Assembly (NCBI RefSeq): GCF_014199615.1
Contig: NZ_JACHOB010000003.1
Coordinates: 1-64,000, forward strand
DNA from: Parvularcula dongshanensis
GTDB taxonomy: Bacteria > Pseudomonadota > Alphaproteobacteria > Caulobacterales > Parvularculaceae
Length of the DNA: 64,000 nucleotides
Direction of reading: 5' to 3'
The position numbers and the translations under genes were made by a program. This document shows, piece after piece, positions 26,324 to 36,135 of this stretch (position 1 is the first letter of the stretch; every line of letters begins with the position of its first letter). Under the pieces are notes generated by a model. That model was not told where the DNA came from and ran no database searches. It saw nothing but the letters and a program-made list of their open reading frames with translations.

Positions 26324-29300
26324 TTACTCTGCCGGCATTGCGCTCATGGGCGCCTCGCTGTTTTGCATGCCACCCCGCTCCTCCTGCAGCCGCGGGGCGA
26401 ACCAGCGGTGCAGGGCCGGCAGGACGAACAGGGTGAGCAAGGTCGAGGTGACGAGGCCGCCGACAACGACCGTCGCCAGCGGCCGTTGCACCTCGGCTCC
26501 AACGCCGGTCGCGAAGAGCAGGGGAGCGAGGCCCAGTGCCGTCGTCAGCGCGGTCATCAGCACCGGGCGGGCTCTGGAGACGGCGCCTTCGACGGCCGCC
26601 TGGTCGAGCGGCCGCCCCTCCTTCGCAAAGCGGTCGAGGTAGCTGACCAGCACCATGCCGTTGCCGAGCGCGATGCCGAAGAGAGCGATGAAGCCCACCG
26701 TGGCGGGCACTGAGACCGGAATGCCGGTCACCCACAGCGCGAGCGCCCCGCCGACGAGGGCGAGCGGGATGTTGAGGAGGATCAGGAAAGCCGACTTCAG
26801 CCGCCCGAAGGTGAAGAGCAGGATCAGGAGCACGATGCCGAGCGTGATCGGGATGACGACCGCGAAGCGCTGGTTCGCCTGCTGCTGCAACTCGAACTGC
26901 CCGCCCCAGACGACGCGGTAGCCGGGCGGCAGGTCGAGCTCCGCCGCCGCGAGCGTCTGCGCTTCCTGAACGAACGAGCCGATGTCTCTTCCTCTGACGT
27001 TCGCCTGGACCGTGATGAAACGCTGACCGTTCTCCCGCGTGATCTGCCGGGGACCGACGACCTCGCGAACGTCGGCTATGGCCTCGAGCGGGACGAGCGC
27101 CCCGCCCGGTGCCTCGATCACAAGGCGCCGGACTGCCTCCGGTGTGTCGCGCGCCGCTTCGTCGTATCGCACGAGGATCGGGAACTGCCGCACGCCCTCG
27201 AACACGGTGCCGGCGGTCTCGCCGCCGATGGCGGCCCTGACAGTGGTCAGCGCCTTGTCGATGGTGATGCCGTACCGAGCGAGGGCGCTGCGATCGAGAT
27301 CGACTTGGAGCTGCGGTGCGCCGGTCACCTGGTCCATCTGGACATCGCTCGCGCCGCGCACGCCCTGCATGACGCTCTGCAAGGCGCCGCCGGCCCCGAT
27401 CAGCTCCTCCGTGTCGGGACCGAAGATCTTGACGGCGAGCTCCGCCTTTGTGCCGGTCAGAAGCTCGTCGATGGACATGGCGATGGGTTGGCTGACGTTG
27501 ATGAGGACGCCGGGGAAGCGCTCCAGCTCTTCCGAGATCGCCGCCCTGAGCGCTGGGGCCGTCAACCCGTCCCGCCACTCTGATTTCCGCGCCAGCGCCA
27601 GAAAGGACTCCGCGCTGTTGGTCGGATCGGCGTGGGCCCCGACCTCGCCGCGCCCGATCCGGGTGACGACCCGCTCGACCTCGGGGAAGCTGTCGAGAAT
27701 GCGCCGCTCGACCTTGGTCATGGTCTCCCGCGCCTCGGTCAGCGAGATGGACGGTGGCATGGTCGTCCGGAGGAGGATGTCGCCCTCTTCGAGCGTCGGC
27801 GTGAACTCCGAGCCGACGCGCGGGACGACAGCCGCGCCGATCAGAAGCAAGAAGCATGCAAGCCCGACCGCGACCGCCCGCCTGCGGACGAAGAACGCCG
27901 CGGCAGGTTCGATCAGCCTGCCAAGCCTACCCGGTCCTTCGGCTTCTCGCTGCAGCTCCGGCCGCATTACCCAGCCGGCGATCGCCGGCGCGACGAGCCC
28001 TGCGTAGAGTAGCGAGCCCGTCATCGCGAGCGCCGCGGAGGCGGCGAGGGGGCCGAAGGTCTTCCCGGCCACGCCCTCTAGCGCGAAGAGCGGCAGGAAG
28101 ACGACGATCACGACCGCGACGGCGGCGAGGAGGGGGGCGATCACCTCCGCCGTGGCCTCGGCGACCGCGCGGCGCCGGTCTTCGCCCGGACGGTCGGTCA
28201 GCACCCGGTCGACATTCTCCGCGATGACGATCGCGCCGTCGACCATCATGCCGATCGCGATGGTGACACCGCCGAGCGACATCAGGTTCGCCGAGACGCC
28301 GAAGAGCTTCATGCCGAGGAAGGCGAAGCCGACCGAGAAGGGGATCGACAGGACGACGACCAGGCTTGGCCGCCAGCCGCCCAAGAACACGAAGATTAGG
28401 ACGGCGACGAGGAGGGCGCCCTGCCACAGGGCCGTCGTGACGGTCGATGAGGCCGCGTTCACGAGCGTCGCCTGGTCGTAGTAGGGGACGGCCCGCACCC
28501 CGTCCGGCAGCGAGGCGTTAATCTCATCGAAGCGGTCTCGCGCCCGCGCGATCACGTCGGAGGTGTTGGTGCCGTAGAGTTTCAGCACCATGCCGCCGAC
28601 GATCTCGCCTTCGCCATCGGCGGTCATCATGCCCTGCCGCACGCCGCCGCCGATCTCGAGCGTGGCGACGTCGCGTACGCGGACTGGCGTTCCCTCTACG
28701 GTCTTCAGGACCGCGTCGCCGAGGTCGTCTAAGTCCTCAGCAAGGCCGATCCCGCGGACGACGTACTGCTCCTGATCGACCTCGAGGTACTGCGCGCCCG
28801 TCGTGCGGTTCCCTGCCTCGAGCGCCGCGACCACATCCTCGATCGCAAGGTCGTAGCGCAGTAGGGCGTCAGGGCTAACTTGGACTTGGTACTGCTTCTC
28901 GAACCCGCCGAGCGACAGCACCTCCGTGACCCCGGGAACGGTCTGTAGCTGAACCTTGATCAGCCAGTCCTGGATCTCGCGCATCTCGATAAGGCTGCGC
29001 GTGCCCGTCTCGTCGACGAGGTTATAGTAGAAGATGATGCCGAGCCCCGTGCTAATCGGGCCCATCTTCGGTTCGCCGAAACCTTCGGGTATCGCCTCGC
29101 GCGCCTCGGCCAGGCGCTCGCCGACGACCTGCCGGGCGAAGTAAACGTCCGTTCCGTCCTCGAAGTAGATGTTGAGGACGGAGAGGCCAAAGTTCGAGAC
29201 CGATCGGATCTCCTCGAGCTTCGGCAAGCCGGACATGGACGTCTCGAGCGGATAGGTGATGTAGCGTTCGACTTCCTCGGGGGCGAGGCCATCGGTCTCG

Positions 29301-29449
29301 GTGAAGACTTGCACGAGGGCGGGAGTGACGTCGGGAAAGGCGTCGACGGGGAGGGCGCGGAAGGCCCAAAGTCCGCCGATCGTCATGGCGAGGGCGGCGA
29401 GTCCGGCGAGGAGCCGGCCGCCGACCACGCGGGAGAGAAGGCTGGTCAT
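26324..29449 (-). CDS. czcA: HME-RND heavy-metal efflux pump
   Basis: A 1041-residue RND pump of the inner membrane, full length, with twelve expected helices and two large periplasmic loops. The proton-relay helix reads AIGMMVDGAIVIAEN (about residue 400). This differs from the DFG-type helix of the classic Zn/Co/Cd CzcA and from the DAA-type helix of CusA, so the transported ion is left open among divalent metals. It lies third in a czcCBA-type operon and forms the tripartite system with the adaptor and outer-membrane genes upstream. Confidence 0.93.
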   Translation of the reverse strand: MTSLLSRVVGGRLLAGLAALAMTIGGLWAFRALPVDAFPDVTPALVQVFTETDGLAPEEVERYITYPLETSMSGLPKLEEIRSVSNFGLSVLNIYFEDGTDVYFARQVVGERLAEAREAIPEGFGEPKMGPISTGLGIIFYYNLVDETGTRSLIEMREIQDWLIKVQLQTVPGVTEVLSLGGFEKQYQVQVSPDALLRYDLAIEDVVAALEAGNRTTGAQYLEVDQEQYVVRGIGLAEDLDDLGDAVLKTVEGTPVRVRDVATLEIGGGVRQGMMTADGEGEIVGGMVLKLYGTNTSDVIARARDRFDEINASLPDGVRAVPYYDQATLVNAASSTVTTALWQGALLVAVLIFVFLGGWRPSLVVVLSIPFSVGFAFLGMKLFGVSANLMSLGGVTIAIGMMVDGAIVIAENVDRVLTDRPGEDRRRAVAEATAEVIAPLLAAVAVVIVVFLPLFALEGVAGKTFGPLAASAALAMTGSLLYAGLVAPAIAGWVMRPELQREAEGPGRLGRLIEPAAAFFVRRRAVAVGLACFLLLIGAAVVPRVGSEFTPTLEEGDILLRTTMPPSISLTEARETMTKVERRILDSFPEVERVVTRIGRGEVGAHADPTNSAESFLALARKSEWRDGLTAPALRAAISEELERFPGVLINVSQPIAMSIDELLTGTKAELAVKIFGPDTEELIGAGGALQSVMQGVRGASDVQMDQVTGAPQLQVDLDRSALARYGITIDKALTTVRAAIGGETAGTVFEGVRQFPILVRYDEAARDTPEAVRRLVIEAPGGALVPLEAIADVREVVGPRQITRENGQRFITVQANVRGRDIGSFVQEAQTLAAAELDLPPGYRVVWGGQFELQQQANQRFAVVIPITLGIVLLILLFTFGRLKSAFLILLNIPLALVGGALALWVTGIPVSVPATVGFIALFGIALGNGMVLVSYLDRFAKEGRPLDQAAVEGAVSRARPVLMTALTTALGLAPLLFATGVGAEVQRPLATVVVGGLVTSTLLTLFVLPALHRWFAPRLQEERGGMQNSEAPMSAMPAE

Positions 29450-29494
29450 GATCGTTGTCCTACGGAATATGCGGGGGGAAGCTCGGCGCGGGCG

Positions 29495-30691
29495 CTAATG
29501 CGCATGCCCGCCGCCGAAGGCGTCCTTCTCGAGCTCGGCCTTGAGGGTGAACGCGCCGCTCGCGACGAAGGAGTCGCCCGATGCGAGGCCGTCTTCGATC
29601 ACGACCCGCCCGCCCGCGGTCCGTCCCGTCCTGACGGGCTTGGCGAGGTATCCATCGCCCTCGGGCACGAAGACGACGTCCTCGCCCTCGACGCGGACGA
29701 CGGCCTCGCTCGGCACAGTCACGGCGGTGGCGCCGGACCCGGCCTCAATGCTGGCGCGGACGTACTGACCGGGACGCAGTCTTCCGTTCTCGTTCGGCAG
29801 GACGACACGGGCGGTCGCAGTGCGCGTGCCTTCCGTCAGCTGCGGCGTCACGAAGGCGACTTCGCCCTCGGCGACGATTGTGCCGGACCGGTCCGAAAGA
29901 CGGACGGGCTGGCTTTCCCTGATGCGATCCAGGTCGACGGCATAGATCTGCACGTCCGCCCAGACGACGGCGTCGTCTGCGACGACGAAGGCGGGCGAGC
30001 CGCCATCCTCTCCGGCCTGGACGGACTGCCCGAGGGCAAGGTGCCGCTCGATGACCCGGCCGGCGATCGGTGCGGTCAGGCGGTAGCGCCCGGCAGCCCC
30101 GTCCGGACTGCTCGCCAGCGCCTCGATCCGGTCGTGATCGACGCCGGCGGCGTGAAGCGCGGTCTCTGCCGCCTCGCGCCGGGCGGCGGCGCCCGCTGCC
30201 GCCTGCCGCGCTTCGGCGAACTCCGCTTCGGAGGTGACGCCCTGATCCAACAGCCGGCGTTTTCGCTCGTAGGTCGCCTGGGCGTAGCGCTCCTGCGCCT
30301 CGCCTTCTTTGTAGGCGGAGACGAGGCTCGCGAGCCGTCCGCTGTCGAGGACGGCAAGAACGTCGCCCGCGTCGACGATGTCGCCTTCTGTCGCATCGAT
30401 CGCGTGCACGACACCGCCGACGCGCGGGACGATCATGGCGAGCCGGTCGGCCGCGAAGCGGATCTCGGCCGGCAGGTCTGCCGTGTCACCGACGACGCTT
30501 TCTTCCGCGACGGCGATCTCGATGCCGAGGTCGGCCAACGCGTCAGGGGTAAGTGCGACGAAGCCGGCACGCTCTTCGTGCTCGCCTTCATGAGGTTCTT
30601 CTGCCCCGGCGTTCGTCGGTTGGCGTTCGCTTCCGCAGGCGACGAGGACGAGGAGGGCGGCTGTTGCAGTGGCCATGGAGAGTCGGGTCAT
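29495..30691 (-). CDS. czcB: RND periplasmic adaptor lipoprotein
   Basis: A 398-residue membrane fusion protein. The lipobox LVLVAC puts a lipidated Cys near residue 19. His/Glu-rich EEPHEGEHEE follows and GGGHAH ends the protein, both potential metal-binding tails. The lipoyl half-motifs (GVVHAIDATEGDIVDAGD and LTAPIAGRVIERHLALGQ) flank a coiled-coil hairpin of about 90 residues. ATG 30691 overlaps the TGA of the czcC gene (ATGA) and has GGAGG eight bases upstream; it was preferred over an ATG six codons earlier. Confidence 0.92.
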   Translation of the reverse strand: MTRLSMATATAALLVLVACGSERQPTNAGAEEPHEGEHEERAGFVALTPDALADLGIEIAVAEESVVGDTADLPAEIRFAADRLAMIVPRVGGVVHAIDATEGDIVDAGDVLAVLDSGRLASLVSAYKEGEAQERYAQATYERKRRLLDQGVTSEAEFAEARQAAAGAAARREAAETALHAAGVDHDRIEALASSPDGAAGRYRLTAPIAGRVIERHLALGQSVQAGEDGGSPAFVVADDAVVWADVQIYAVDLDRIRESQPVRLSDRSGTIVAEGEVAFVTPQLTEGTRTATARVVLPNENGRLRPGQYVRASIEAGSGATAVTVPSEAVVRVEGEDVVFVPEGDGYLAKPVRTGRTAGGRVVIEDGLASGDSFVASGAFTLKAELEKDAFGGGHAH

Positions 30692-32022
30692 CGGTTCGCC
30701 TCCTGACAATATGTCGGCGAGAAGGGGGGCAGGCTCGCAAGAGAGAGGACGTCCGCCTGTCCCTGTCGAGCGGCGAGGGCGGCCGTCAGCGCGGCTCGGC
30801 GCGTCTCGACGAGCCTTGTCTGCGCGTCGAGCGCGGTGGTGAGGTCGAACTTGCCCTCACGGTATCCGATCCGGGCGGCCTCGGCTGCAGCCTCTGCGGC
30901 TGGCAGAGCCTCTTCGACGAGGGTCCGGCGCCGTCTCTCGGCCCGCTCGGCGAGGGCAACGGCCTGGCCCGCCCTGGCAACGAGGCGGCGCGCCGCGATT
31001 TCGGCTTCGTAGGCGCTGCCCGCCGCCCTGGCTCTCCCAGCCCTTCGGTTGCCCTGGTTCCGATCGAACAGCGGCAGCGGCACGCTAAGGCCTGCGACGA
31101 GCGCTTCGGTCCCGTCCGCCTCGAAGCGGCGGACGCCGACGCTCGCCGTCACGTCGGGATAGGCTTCGGCCCTCGCCGCCCGGTGTTCGGCGGCGCGGGC
31201 TTCCGCGGTGGCGTCGGCGATGCGTCTTTGCGGGTGGTCAGTCAGGCGCGCCGTCAGCCGTTCGATCGGCGGCAGCTGCGCCTCGTTCCAGAAGGACGGA
31301 AGGTCGACCTCGACCGGCGCTGTCCGCCCCCATAGCGTAGCGAGCGCAAAGGCGAGGGCTTCCGCCGTACCGAGCGCTTCTTCGGCTGCAGCCTCGGCGT
31401 CCGCGCGCGCCGCGACAGCGCGGTCGAGCGCGGCGCGGGGCGACTCGCCTGCCTCGACGCGAGCCCGGACGGCCCCCTCGAGATCCTCGGCCAGGCCTGC
31501 CGCTTCCTCGAATAGCGACGCCGCTTCGCGAGCCGCGGCGAGTTCGTAGGCGAGAGAGACGGCTTCGCGCTCGACGGTGCGTAGGACGAGGTCGCGGTCG
31601 GCTGCGGCGACGGCCGCCCTGGCCGCGGCTGCCCGACGGTCCAGCCGACGCTGACCGCCAATGCGGAAGGTCTGGCCGATGGAAACCGTCGTCTCGGCGG
31701 CGTCGTAGCCGCGTAGCGGACCTGCACTGCCAAGGGCGTCGGCGCCGAAGTTCTCCGCCTCGACCGAGAGGACGGGGTTCTCCCAAAGTCCGGCCTGCGC
31801 CGCCTCGTGTCGCTGAGCGACGGTTTCCAGAGCGGCGGCGCGGATGTCAGGGGATGCCGCCCGGACGGCGTCGAGGATCGCCGGGATGGTCAGCGATCCG
31901 GTGTCCGCTGGTATGGGGGCCGCCGCTGGCGGCACGGCGCATGATTCCTGCGCGACTGCCGGAACGGCAGGCAGGAGAGCGAGGACCGCCAATGCGGCCC
32001 CGCCCGAATGACGGATGGGCAT
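30688..32022 (-). CDS. czcC: TolC-family outer-membrane efflux protein
   Basis: A 444-residue outer-membrane channel subunit. Residues 1-24 are a signal peptide (ALAVLALLPAVPAVAQ). The two repeats of the TolC fold are long Ala/Glu/Arg-rich helices. PVLSVEAENFG and LSVPLPLFDRNQGNRR are the conserved family segments. It is the first of the three pump genes and overlaps czcB. It closes the tripartite efflux system at the outer membrane. Confidence 0.9.
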   Translation of the reverse strand: MPIRHSGGAALAVLALLPAVPAVAQESCAVPPAAAPIPADTGSLTIPAILDAVRAASPDIRAAALETVAQRHEAAQAGLWENPVLSVEAENFGADALGSAGPLRGYDAAETTVSIGQTFRIGGQRRLDRRAAAARAAVAAADRDLVLRTVEREAVSLAYELAAAREAASLFEEAAGLAEDLEGAVRARVEAGESPRAALDRAVAARADAEAAAEEALGTAEALAFALATLWGRTAPVEVDLPSFWNEAQLPPIERLTARLTDHPQRRIADATAEARAAEHRAARAEAYPDVTASVGVRRFEADGTEALVAGLSVPLPLFDRNQGNRRAGRARAAGSAYEAEIAARRLVARAGQAVALAERAERRRRTLVEEALPAAEAAAEAARIGYREGKFDLTTALDAQTRLVETRRAALTAALAARQGQADVLSLASLPPFSPTYCQEANR

Positions 32023-32079
32023 GGATCTTCCTTCGCGTGGGCTGAACCTGAAGCGCGCACGAGGCGCGCGAGCGTCAGG

Positions 32080-32439
32080 TCAGCCGCGCGGCGGTCGGAA
32101 GAGGCCGTCGGTTAGCGGAAAAGGCAGAGAGTCCGACGAAGGCTGGCCGACGCTGCCCGCAATCCTAACGGCGGGCGCTATCCGAAGCGGGTTCGTTGCT
32201 AAAGCGTGGCCATGGCACGAGCCGCACGGCGCGTGGGCGGGATGGTCGTGCTGAGACCTCTCACTGTCAGGCGCTTCGGATGGGTCAGCCTGCACGCCTT
32301 CCACTGCGACTCGATCGAGGTCGCCCCCGTGGATGAGCGCTTCTTCCGTTGCGTGGACCGACGCCATGATGCCGCCGACAAGCCCCAGGCTAGCCGTGAT
32401 CGCTAACAGGAGGCGAAGGGAAGACGGAAGTCGAACCAC
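32080..32439 (-). CDS. Secreted or anchored His-rich small protein before czcCBA
   Basis: A 119-residue protein. A hydrophobic N-terminus (LRLLLAITASLGLVGGIMA) is a signal peptide or anchor. A central cluster, HDHPAHAPCGSCHGH, combines five His with two Cys and should bind a transition metal. Small proteins of this kind often sit at the head of czc, cus or cop operons. The gap to czcC is 57 bases on the same strand, so it is probably the first gene of the operon, acting as a periplasmic metal chaperone or sensor. No named family is certain. Confidence 0.7.
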   Translation of the reverse strand: MVRLPSSLRLLLAITASLGLVGGIMASVHATEEALIHGGDLDRVAVEGVQADPSEAPDSERSQHDHPAHAPCGSCHGHALATNPLRIAPAVRIAGSVGQPSSDSLPFPLTDGLFRPPRG

Positions 32440-32684
32440 GCCCGGTACCTAATACGGCTCGCGTGAATGCAAAATGAACTGACGGTCACAGGCCATCGGT
32501 AGAACGTGCAACGCGCCGACGCAGCGGCGCGTTCAGCCTGTTTCTTGCCGACCCAGACGGCGCGAAATCCACGAGTGCTTCATATCCGCTTCTGCGCCTG
32601 GCAGGAGATACAGGGTACGGCGAAGTGTGCAGGTTCAGTATCTGACTCGGCGGACTGCGTCCGCTCGACGTTTGAGAAGGGCAA

Positions 32685-34484
32685 TTAGCAGTTCGCGGTT
32701 TCGCCACCTACTTTCAAATCAGCCGGCCCGTTACGAGGGCAGCCATGTAGTAGACGCTCTACCATGAGCAGGAGGGCATCGCGGCGGATCGGCTTAGAGA
32801 GGTATCCGTCCATATCCCGCTCTCGACAGATCGCTTCCTGTTCCGCGGAAGCATGTGCCGTCAGGCACAGTACAGGGGTTCGGTCCAGCCCTTTCCGCTT
32901 CTCGATGGACCGGATGAGAGCCGTCGCTTCGTACCCATCGAGTTTTGGCATCGAGAGGTCCATGAGGATGACATCGAAGCGGTCCTGCTCGAAAGCCTCG
33001 ACGGCCGCCTCGCCATCGTTGGCCATGACCAACTGATAGCCGTCCGCCTTCAGGAACTGCTCGACGACCATCCGGTTCACGGCGTTGTCGTCAACGACAA
33101 GCACGCGGGAGATCCGTGGTTCATTCGCGTCGAGGAAGGATCGCGTCGCGCTATCGCCGTTCCGACTGGTTACTGATCCAGCGGGTTGAAGCGCCTCGTC
33201 GGGATCAGCGCAGACGGAGAAAAGGTCGAGCTTGAACGTGGACCCACGACCAAGCTCCGACGTGACGCTCAGCGTTCCGCCCATCAGGGAAACGAGGCGC
33301 CGTGAGATCGCCAAGCCAAGTCCGGTTCCTTCGAACCGACGCGTCATCGCACCATCGGCTTGACTGAATTCCTCGAAGATCGTCTCGATCTTATCCTCGG
33401 CGATGCCTATCCCAGTGTCATCCACGGCGACGGACCAAGCCAGCTGAGCGTCGTTCTTCTGGCAGGCGAGAGTGACAGTAACGCTGCCCCTCTCGGTGAA
33501 CTTGATCGCGTTGCCGACAACGTTCATCAGAACCTGTCGGAACCGACCAGCGTCGCCGAATATGGTTGGGACGGCATCGCAGCAGGCGAAATCGAGGCTC
33601 AAACCCTTCCGGTCGGCGGTCGATCGAAGGAGAAGAACGACGTCTTCGGTGACGGTGCGAGGATCGAACGGTGCGTCGGCGAGATCGATGTGGCCGGCTT
33701 CGATCTTAGAGAAGTCGAGAACGTCGTTGATTACCGTGAGAAGCGCCTCGCCGGACGTGAAGATGGTTTGCGCGTAACGTCGCTGCTGCTCGTCGAGCGT
33801 CTCTTCGAGTAAGAGTTCCGCCATCGCCAATACACCGTTCATCGGTGTACGGATTTCGTGACTGATGTTTGCGAGGAAGGCGGATTTTGCCGCGCTCGCC
33901 TCCAGGGCGACCCTTCGTTCGTTCTCGGCTTCCTGCAACTCTCGTTCTGCCGCTAGGCGCTGAAGGTGGGCCATGCCCGTCGCTGCGGCACCGGTCAGTC
34001 GAACGAGCCGTTCGGTCTCGGAGACCTGCCACCGGGCGAAGTGCCGTGATAGTAGAACGACGATCTTTCTTCTGTTCTGGACCGGAAACGGAAGGAGCGC
34101 GGCACCGCGGTATCCATGCCACCCTTCTGGCATGCCGACGGTATCGGCAGTCCATACTCGGTGGAGGTCTGGAAGGACGACTGTCTGTCCAGAAAGAACG
34201 CGCTTGAGTGCCTGGTTGTCGTCCAAGCCTAGGCCAACCCAAGAGGATCGGGACGACGCGCGGCATACCCAGGCAGTGTCAGCGTACTCGAAGACAGAGG
34301 CAACATCGGCTTCCTCGAAGCCGGAGAACATGGCGTCGAAGGTTTCAGTCTCTGTGGTTGCCGACAGGGTTCGTGCGTTTACCGCCTGTACAAGGTCGGC
34401 ATCATGAAGATGGGACAGCGCCTTCTCGTGTTTGCGCTGAAGGCTTCGAAGCGCTTCGCGGAGGCGTTCCTCAGTCTGCGGCAT
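32685..34484 (-). CDS. Hybrid sensor histidine kinase coupled to FIST protein
   Basis: A 599-residue soluble hybrid kinase. An N-terminal coiled coil and a GAF-like domain (about 35-175) come first. The box SAFLANISHEIRTPMNG follows with His209, then the ATPase domain with NVVGNAIKFTERG and FEGTGLGLAISRRL, and a receiver from about residue 458 with Asp509 in ILMDLSMPKLDG. ATG 34484 was chosen over an upstream TTG; it lies 14 bases inside the FIST gene, so translation is coupled. The FIST protein is expected to be the sensor input. Confidence 0.9.
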   Translation of the reverse strand: MPQTEERLREALRSLQRKHEKALSHLHDADLVQAVNARTLSATTETETFDAMFSGFEEADVASVFEYADTAWVCRASSRSSWVGLGLDDNQALKRVLSGQTVVLPDLHRVWTADTVGMPEGWHGYRGAALLPFPVQNRRKIVVLLSRHFARWQVSETERLVRLTGAAATGMAHLQRLAAERELQEAENERRVALEASAAKSAFLANISHEIRTPMNGVLAMAELLLEETLDEQQRRYAQTIFTSGEALLTVINDVLDFSKIEAGHIDLADAPFDPRTVTEDVVLLLRSTADRKGLSLDFACCDAVPTIFGDAGRFRQVLMNVVGNAIKFTERGSVTVTLACQKNDAQLAWSVAVDDTGIGIAEDKIETIFEEFSQADGAMTRRFEGTGLGLAISRRLVSLMGGTLSVTSELGRGSTFKLDLFSVCADPDEALQPAGSVTSRNGDSATRSFLDANEPRISRVLVVDDNAVNRMVVEQFLKADGYQLVMANDGEAAVEAFEQDRFDVILMDLSMPKLDGYEATALIRSIEKRKGLDRTPVLCLTAHASAEQEAICRERDMDGYLSKPIRRDALLLMVERLLHGCPRNGPADLKVGGETANC

Positions 34485-35664
34485 GGCCAAGCACCGAACA
34501 TGCAATCATGAGGTTGCCGTGCTGATTGCCGGCAGTGACGCTCGCGCCCTGCTCGCCGAAGGTGAAGGCCGTGAGGAAAGGCGCTGGACCCAACTTCTGA
34601 CGGAGCGCATCGACCACTTCGTCGAGTCGATCAGGCATTCCCATCATGCAGCCGGCACAGAAGATGATCAGAGCACCAGCTGTCTCGTCGTCTTCGAAGC
34701 CTGCCAGGCTCCGCGCATCCGCGACCGCCATGCCCGCCCGCCGAATGACACTCGCGCCGTCCCCAGTCATGACGCTAAGTTCCTCTCCGTCGTGAATGTC
34801 GGCGAAGACGCCGACGCTGCCATCGGCTTCGAAGGTTGCGGCATGGAGAAGTAGGTACTCGTCAACGCCTTCGAACGTGCCGAGAAACCGCCCGAATGGG
34901 GTCGGAAGCTTGGTCGCGACTAACGCTTCGCTCACGCTGGCGTCGGCATCGAGCCCAAAGAGTTCGCGGCGGTAGCGGTTAGCGGCAGGCTGCCCGTCGA
35001 GCGTATGAATCACTCGTCGTTCGGTAGCGCGGACGCGCATCGTCCGGCCCGTCGGCGCGTAGCCGCTTTCGAAGGCCAGGCCGTTGGCGCCTGATGGGAA
35101 GAGCACAGCCACTGAGACGGCGGTTTGATACGTGCCGTTCCGACCGAACTGGCGCCAGTTCCCGGCAATCGTATTATCGGCCGAGGAACCCCCGACGATG
35201 GGACAGTTCGGTCCAACGACGGCAGCGATGCCGCTCAGAACCTCTTCCTCATGGCCGGGCGGTGCGCACAGCCAAACCTGAGCGGGCGCTTCGTAAGGGC
35301 GACCGGCATCGATCAGCGCTTGTTCAACTGCTTTGGACGCCGCGTCGCCCGCGCTTGCCTCGATGACGACGGTCGAGGCGCCGTAGCATCCCTGTTCGTC
35401 TATGACTGCGAGTAGGGACGTAACGGCCTCGCCATGGTGGCTTCCTGTTTCAGTCAGGACGCCACCACTCGTGGTGCCGCCGAAGATCGGCGTATCGGGG
35501 AAAGCTAGAGAGAGCGCGCGGACGAAGTCGTCGGTGGCAACGTCTTCGGTCGCGTACGCGACCAGGAGGCTGATGCCCGCGTTGGTTCGGCTCGCGATCG
35601 AAGCACGAAGCTCGGCGACGGCCCCCCGTGCATCGGTCGCTCGCGATATGGCTGTCAGTAACAT
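34471..35664 (-). CDS. FIST-domain sensory protein
   Basis: A 397-residue protein with FIST_N (about 20-230) and FIST_C (about 235-375) domains. Typical strands are ISLLVAYATEDV, IFGGTTSGGVLTETG, IVGGSSADNT and, near the end, LIIFCAGCMMGM and FLTAFTFGEQG. FIST domains are predicted small-ligand sensors, possibly for amino acids. ATG 35664 has GGGGGA four bases upstream; the longer open frame before it has no ribosome site. It is the first gene of a two-gene unit with the hybrid kinase. Confidence 0.9.
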   Translation of the reverse strand: MLLTAISRATDARGAVAELRASIASRTNAGISLLVAYATEDVATDDFVRALSLAFPDTPIFGGTTSGGVLTETGSHHGEAVTSLLAVIDEQGCYGASTVVIEASAGDAASKAVEQALIDAGRPYEAPAQVWLCAPPGHEEEVLSGIAAVVGPNCPIVGGSSADNTIAGNWRQFGRNGTYQTAVSVAVLFPSGANGLAFESGYAPTGRTMRVRATERRVIHTLDGQPAANRYRRELFGLDADASVSEALVATKLPTPFGRFLGTFEGVDEYLLLHAATFEADGSVGVFADIHDGEELSVMTGDGASVIRRAGMAVADARSLAGFEDDETAGALIIFCAGCMMGMPDRLDEVVDALRQKLGPAPFLTAFTFGEQGASVTAGNQHGNLMIACSVLGHAAD

Positions 35665-36135
35665 TCGTTCCCCCGGCAAACGACACTGTAAGAAGGCACA
35701 GATTAAGTTGCGATGAAGATTGAGCTTTCTCGGACGGGTGACCCACCTCCCACCCCTCGCGATCGAGTGACTTCTCATTGTTCTGGTTGAGCGTTCTCTG
35801 CCGACCGGTACGGCGAGTACGATGTCAGCGATGTACCCCAGCACGAGCGCGAGGCGTTGCCTGCGGCACCCTCTTTCTCCTGAGCGTCGTCTCGCGGGCC
35901 TCGACGCTGACGGGAAACATCACCGCTGTCGCGACCGCCACGTCGTCGTCAGCCGGACGCAGCTCCGGCGTCAGGTTCTGGCTCATGAAAGGTTTGACGT
36001 TCCAGGGCGATGACCGAGCCCGAAGCGACACGATCCGTTCGCGTACCGCAGCGCCGACCACTCCGGACCATGCACGCCAATGAAGGAACTTGGGCACAGC
36101 TCGCGCGTTCGTTCGATAACTGCACGAGGGTCCTC
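35665..36135. other. Divergent intergenic stretch
   Basis: About 470 bases between the FIST operon (minus) and the PEBP gene (plus). Short frames on both strands carry no recognisable domain. Promoters for both units must lie here, but no strong consensus was singled out. Confidence 0.4.

Noticed and set aside
25698-27857. 719-codon minus-strand frame
   Set aside because: Most of it lies in a wrong frame of czcA and is Arg/Pro/Gly-rich shadow sequence; only its last part is a piece of the broken CDF gene.
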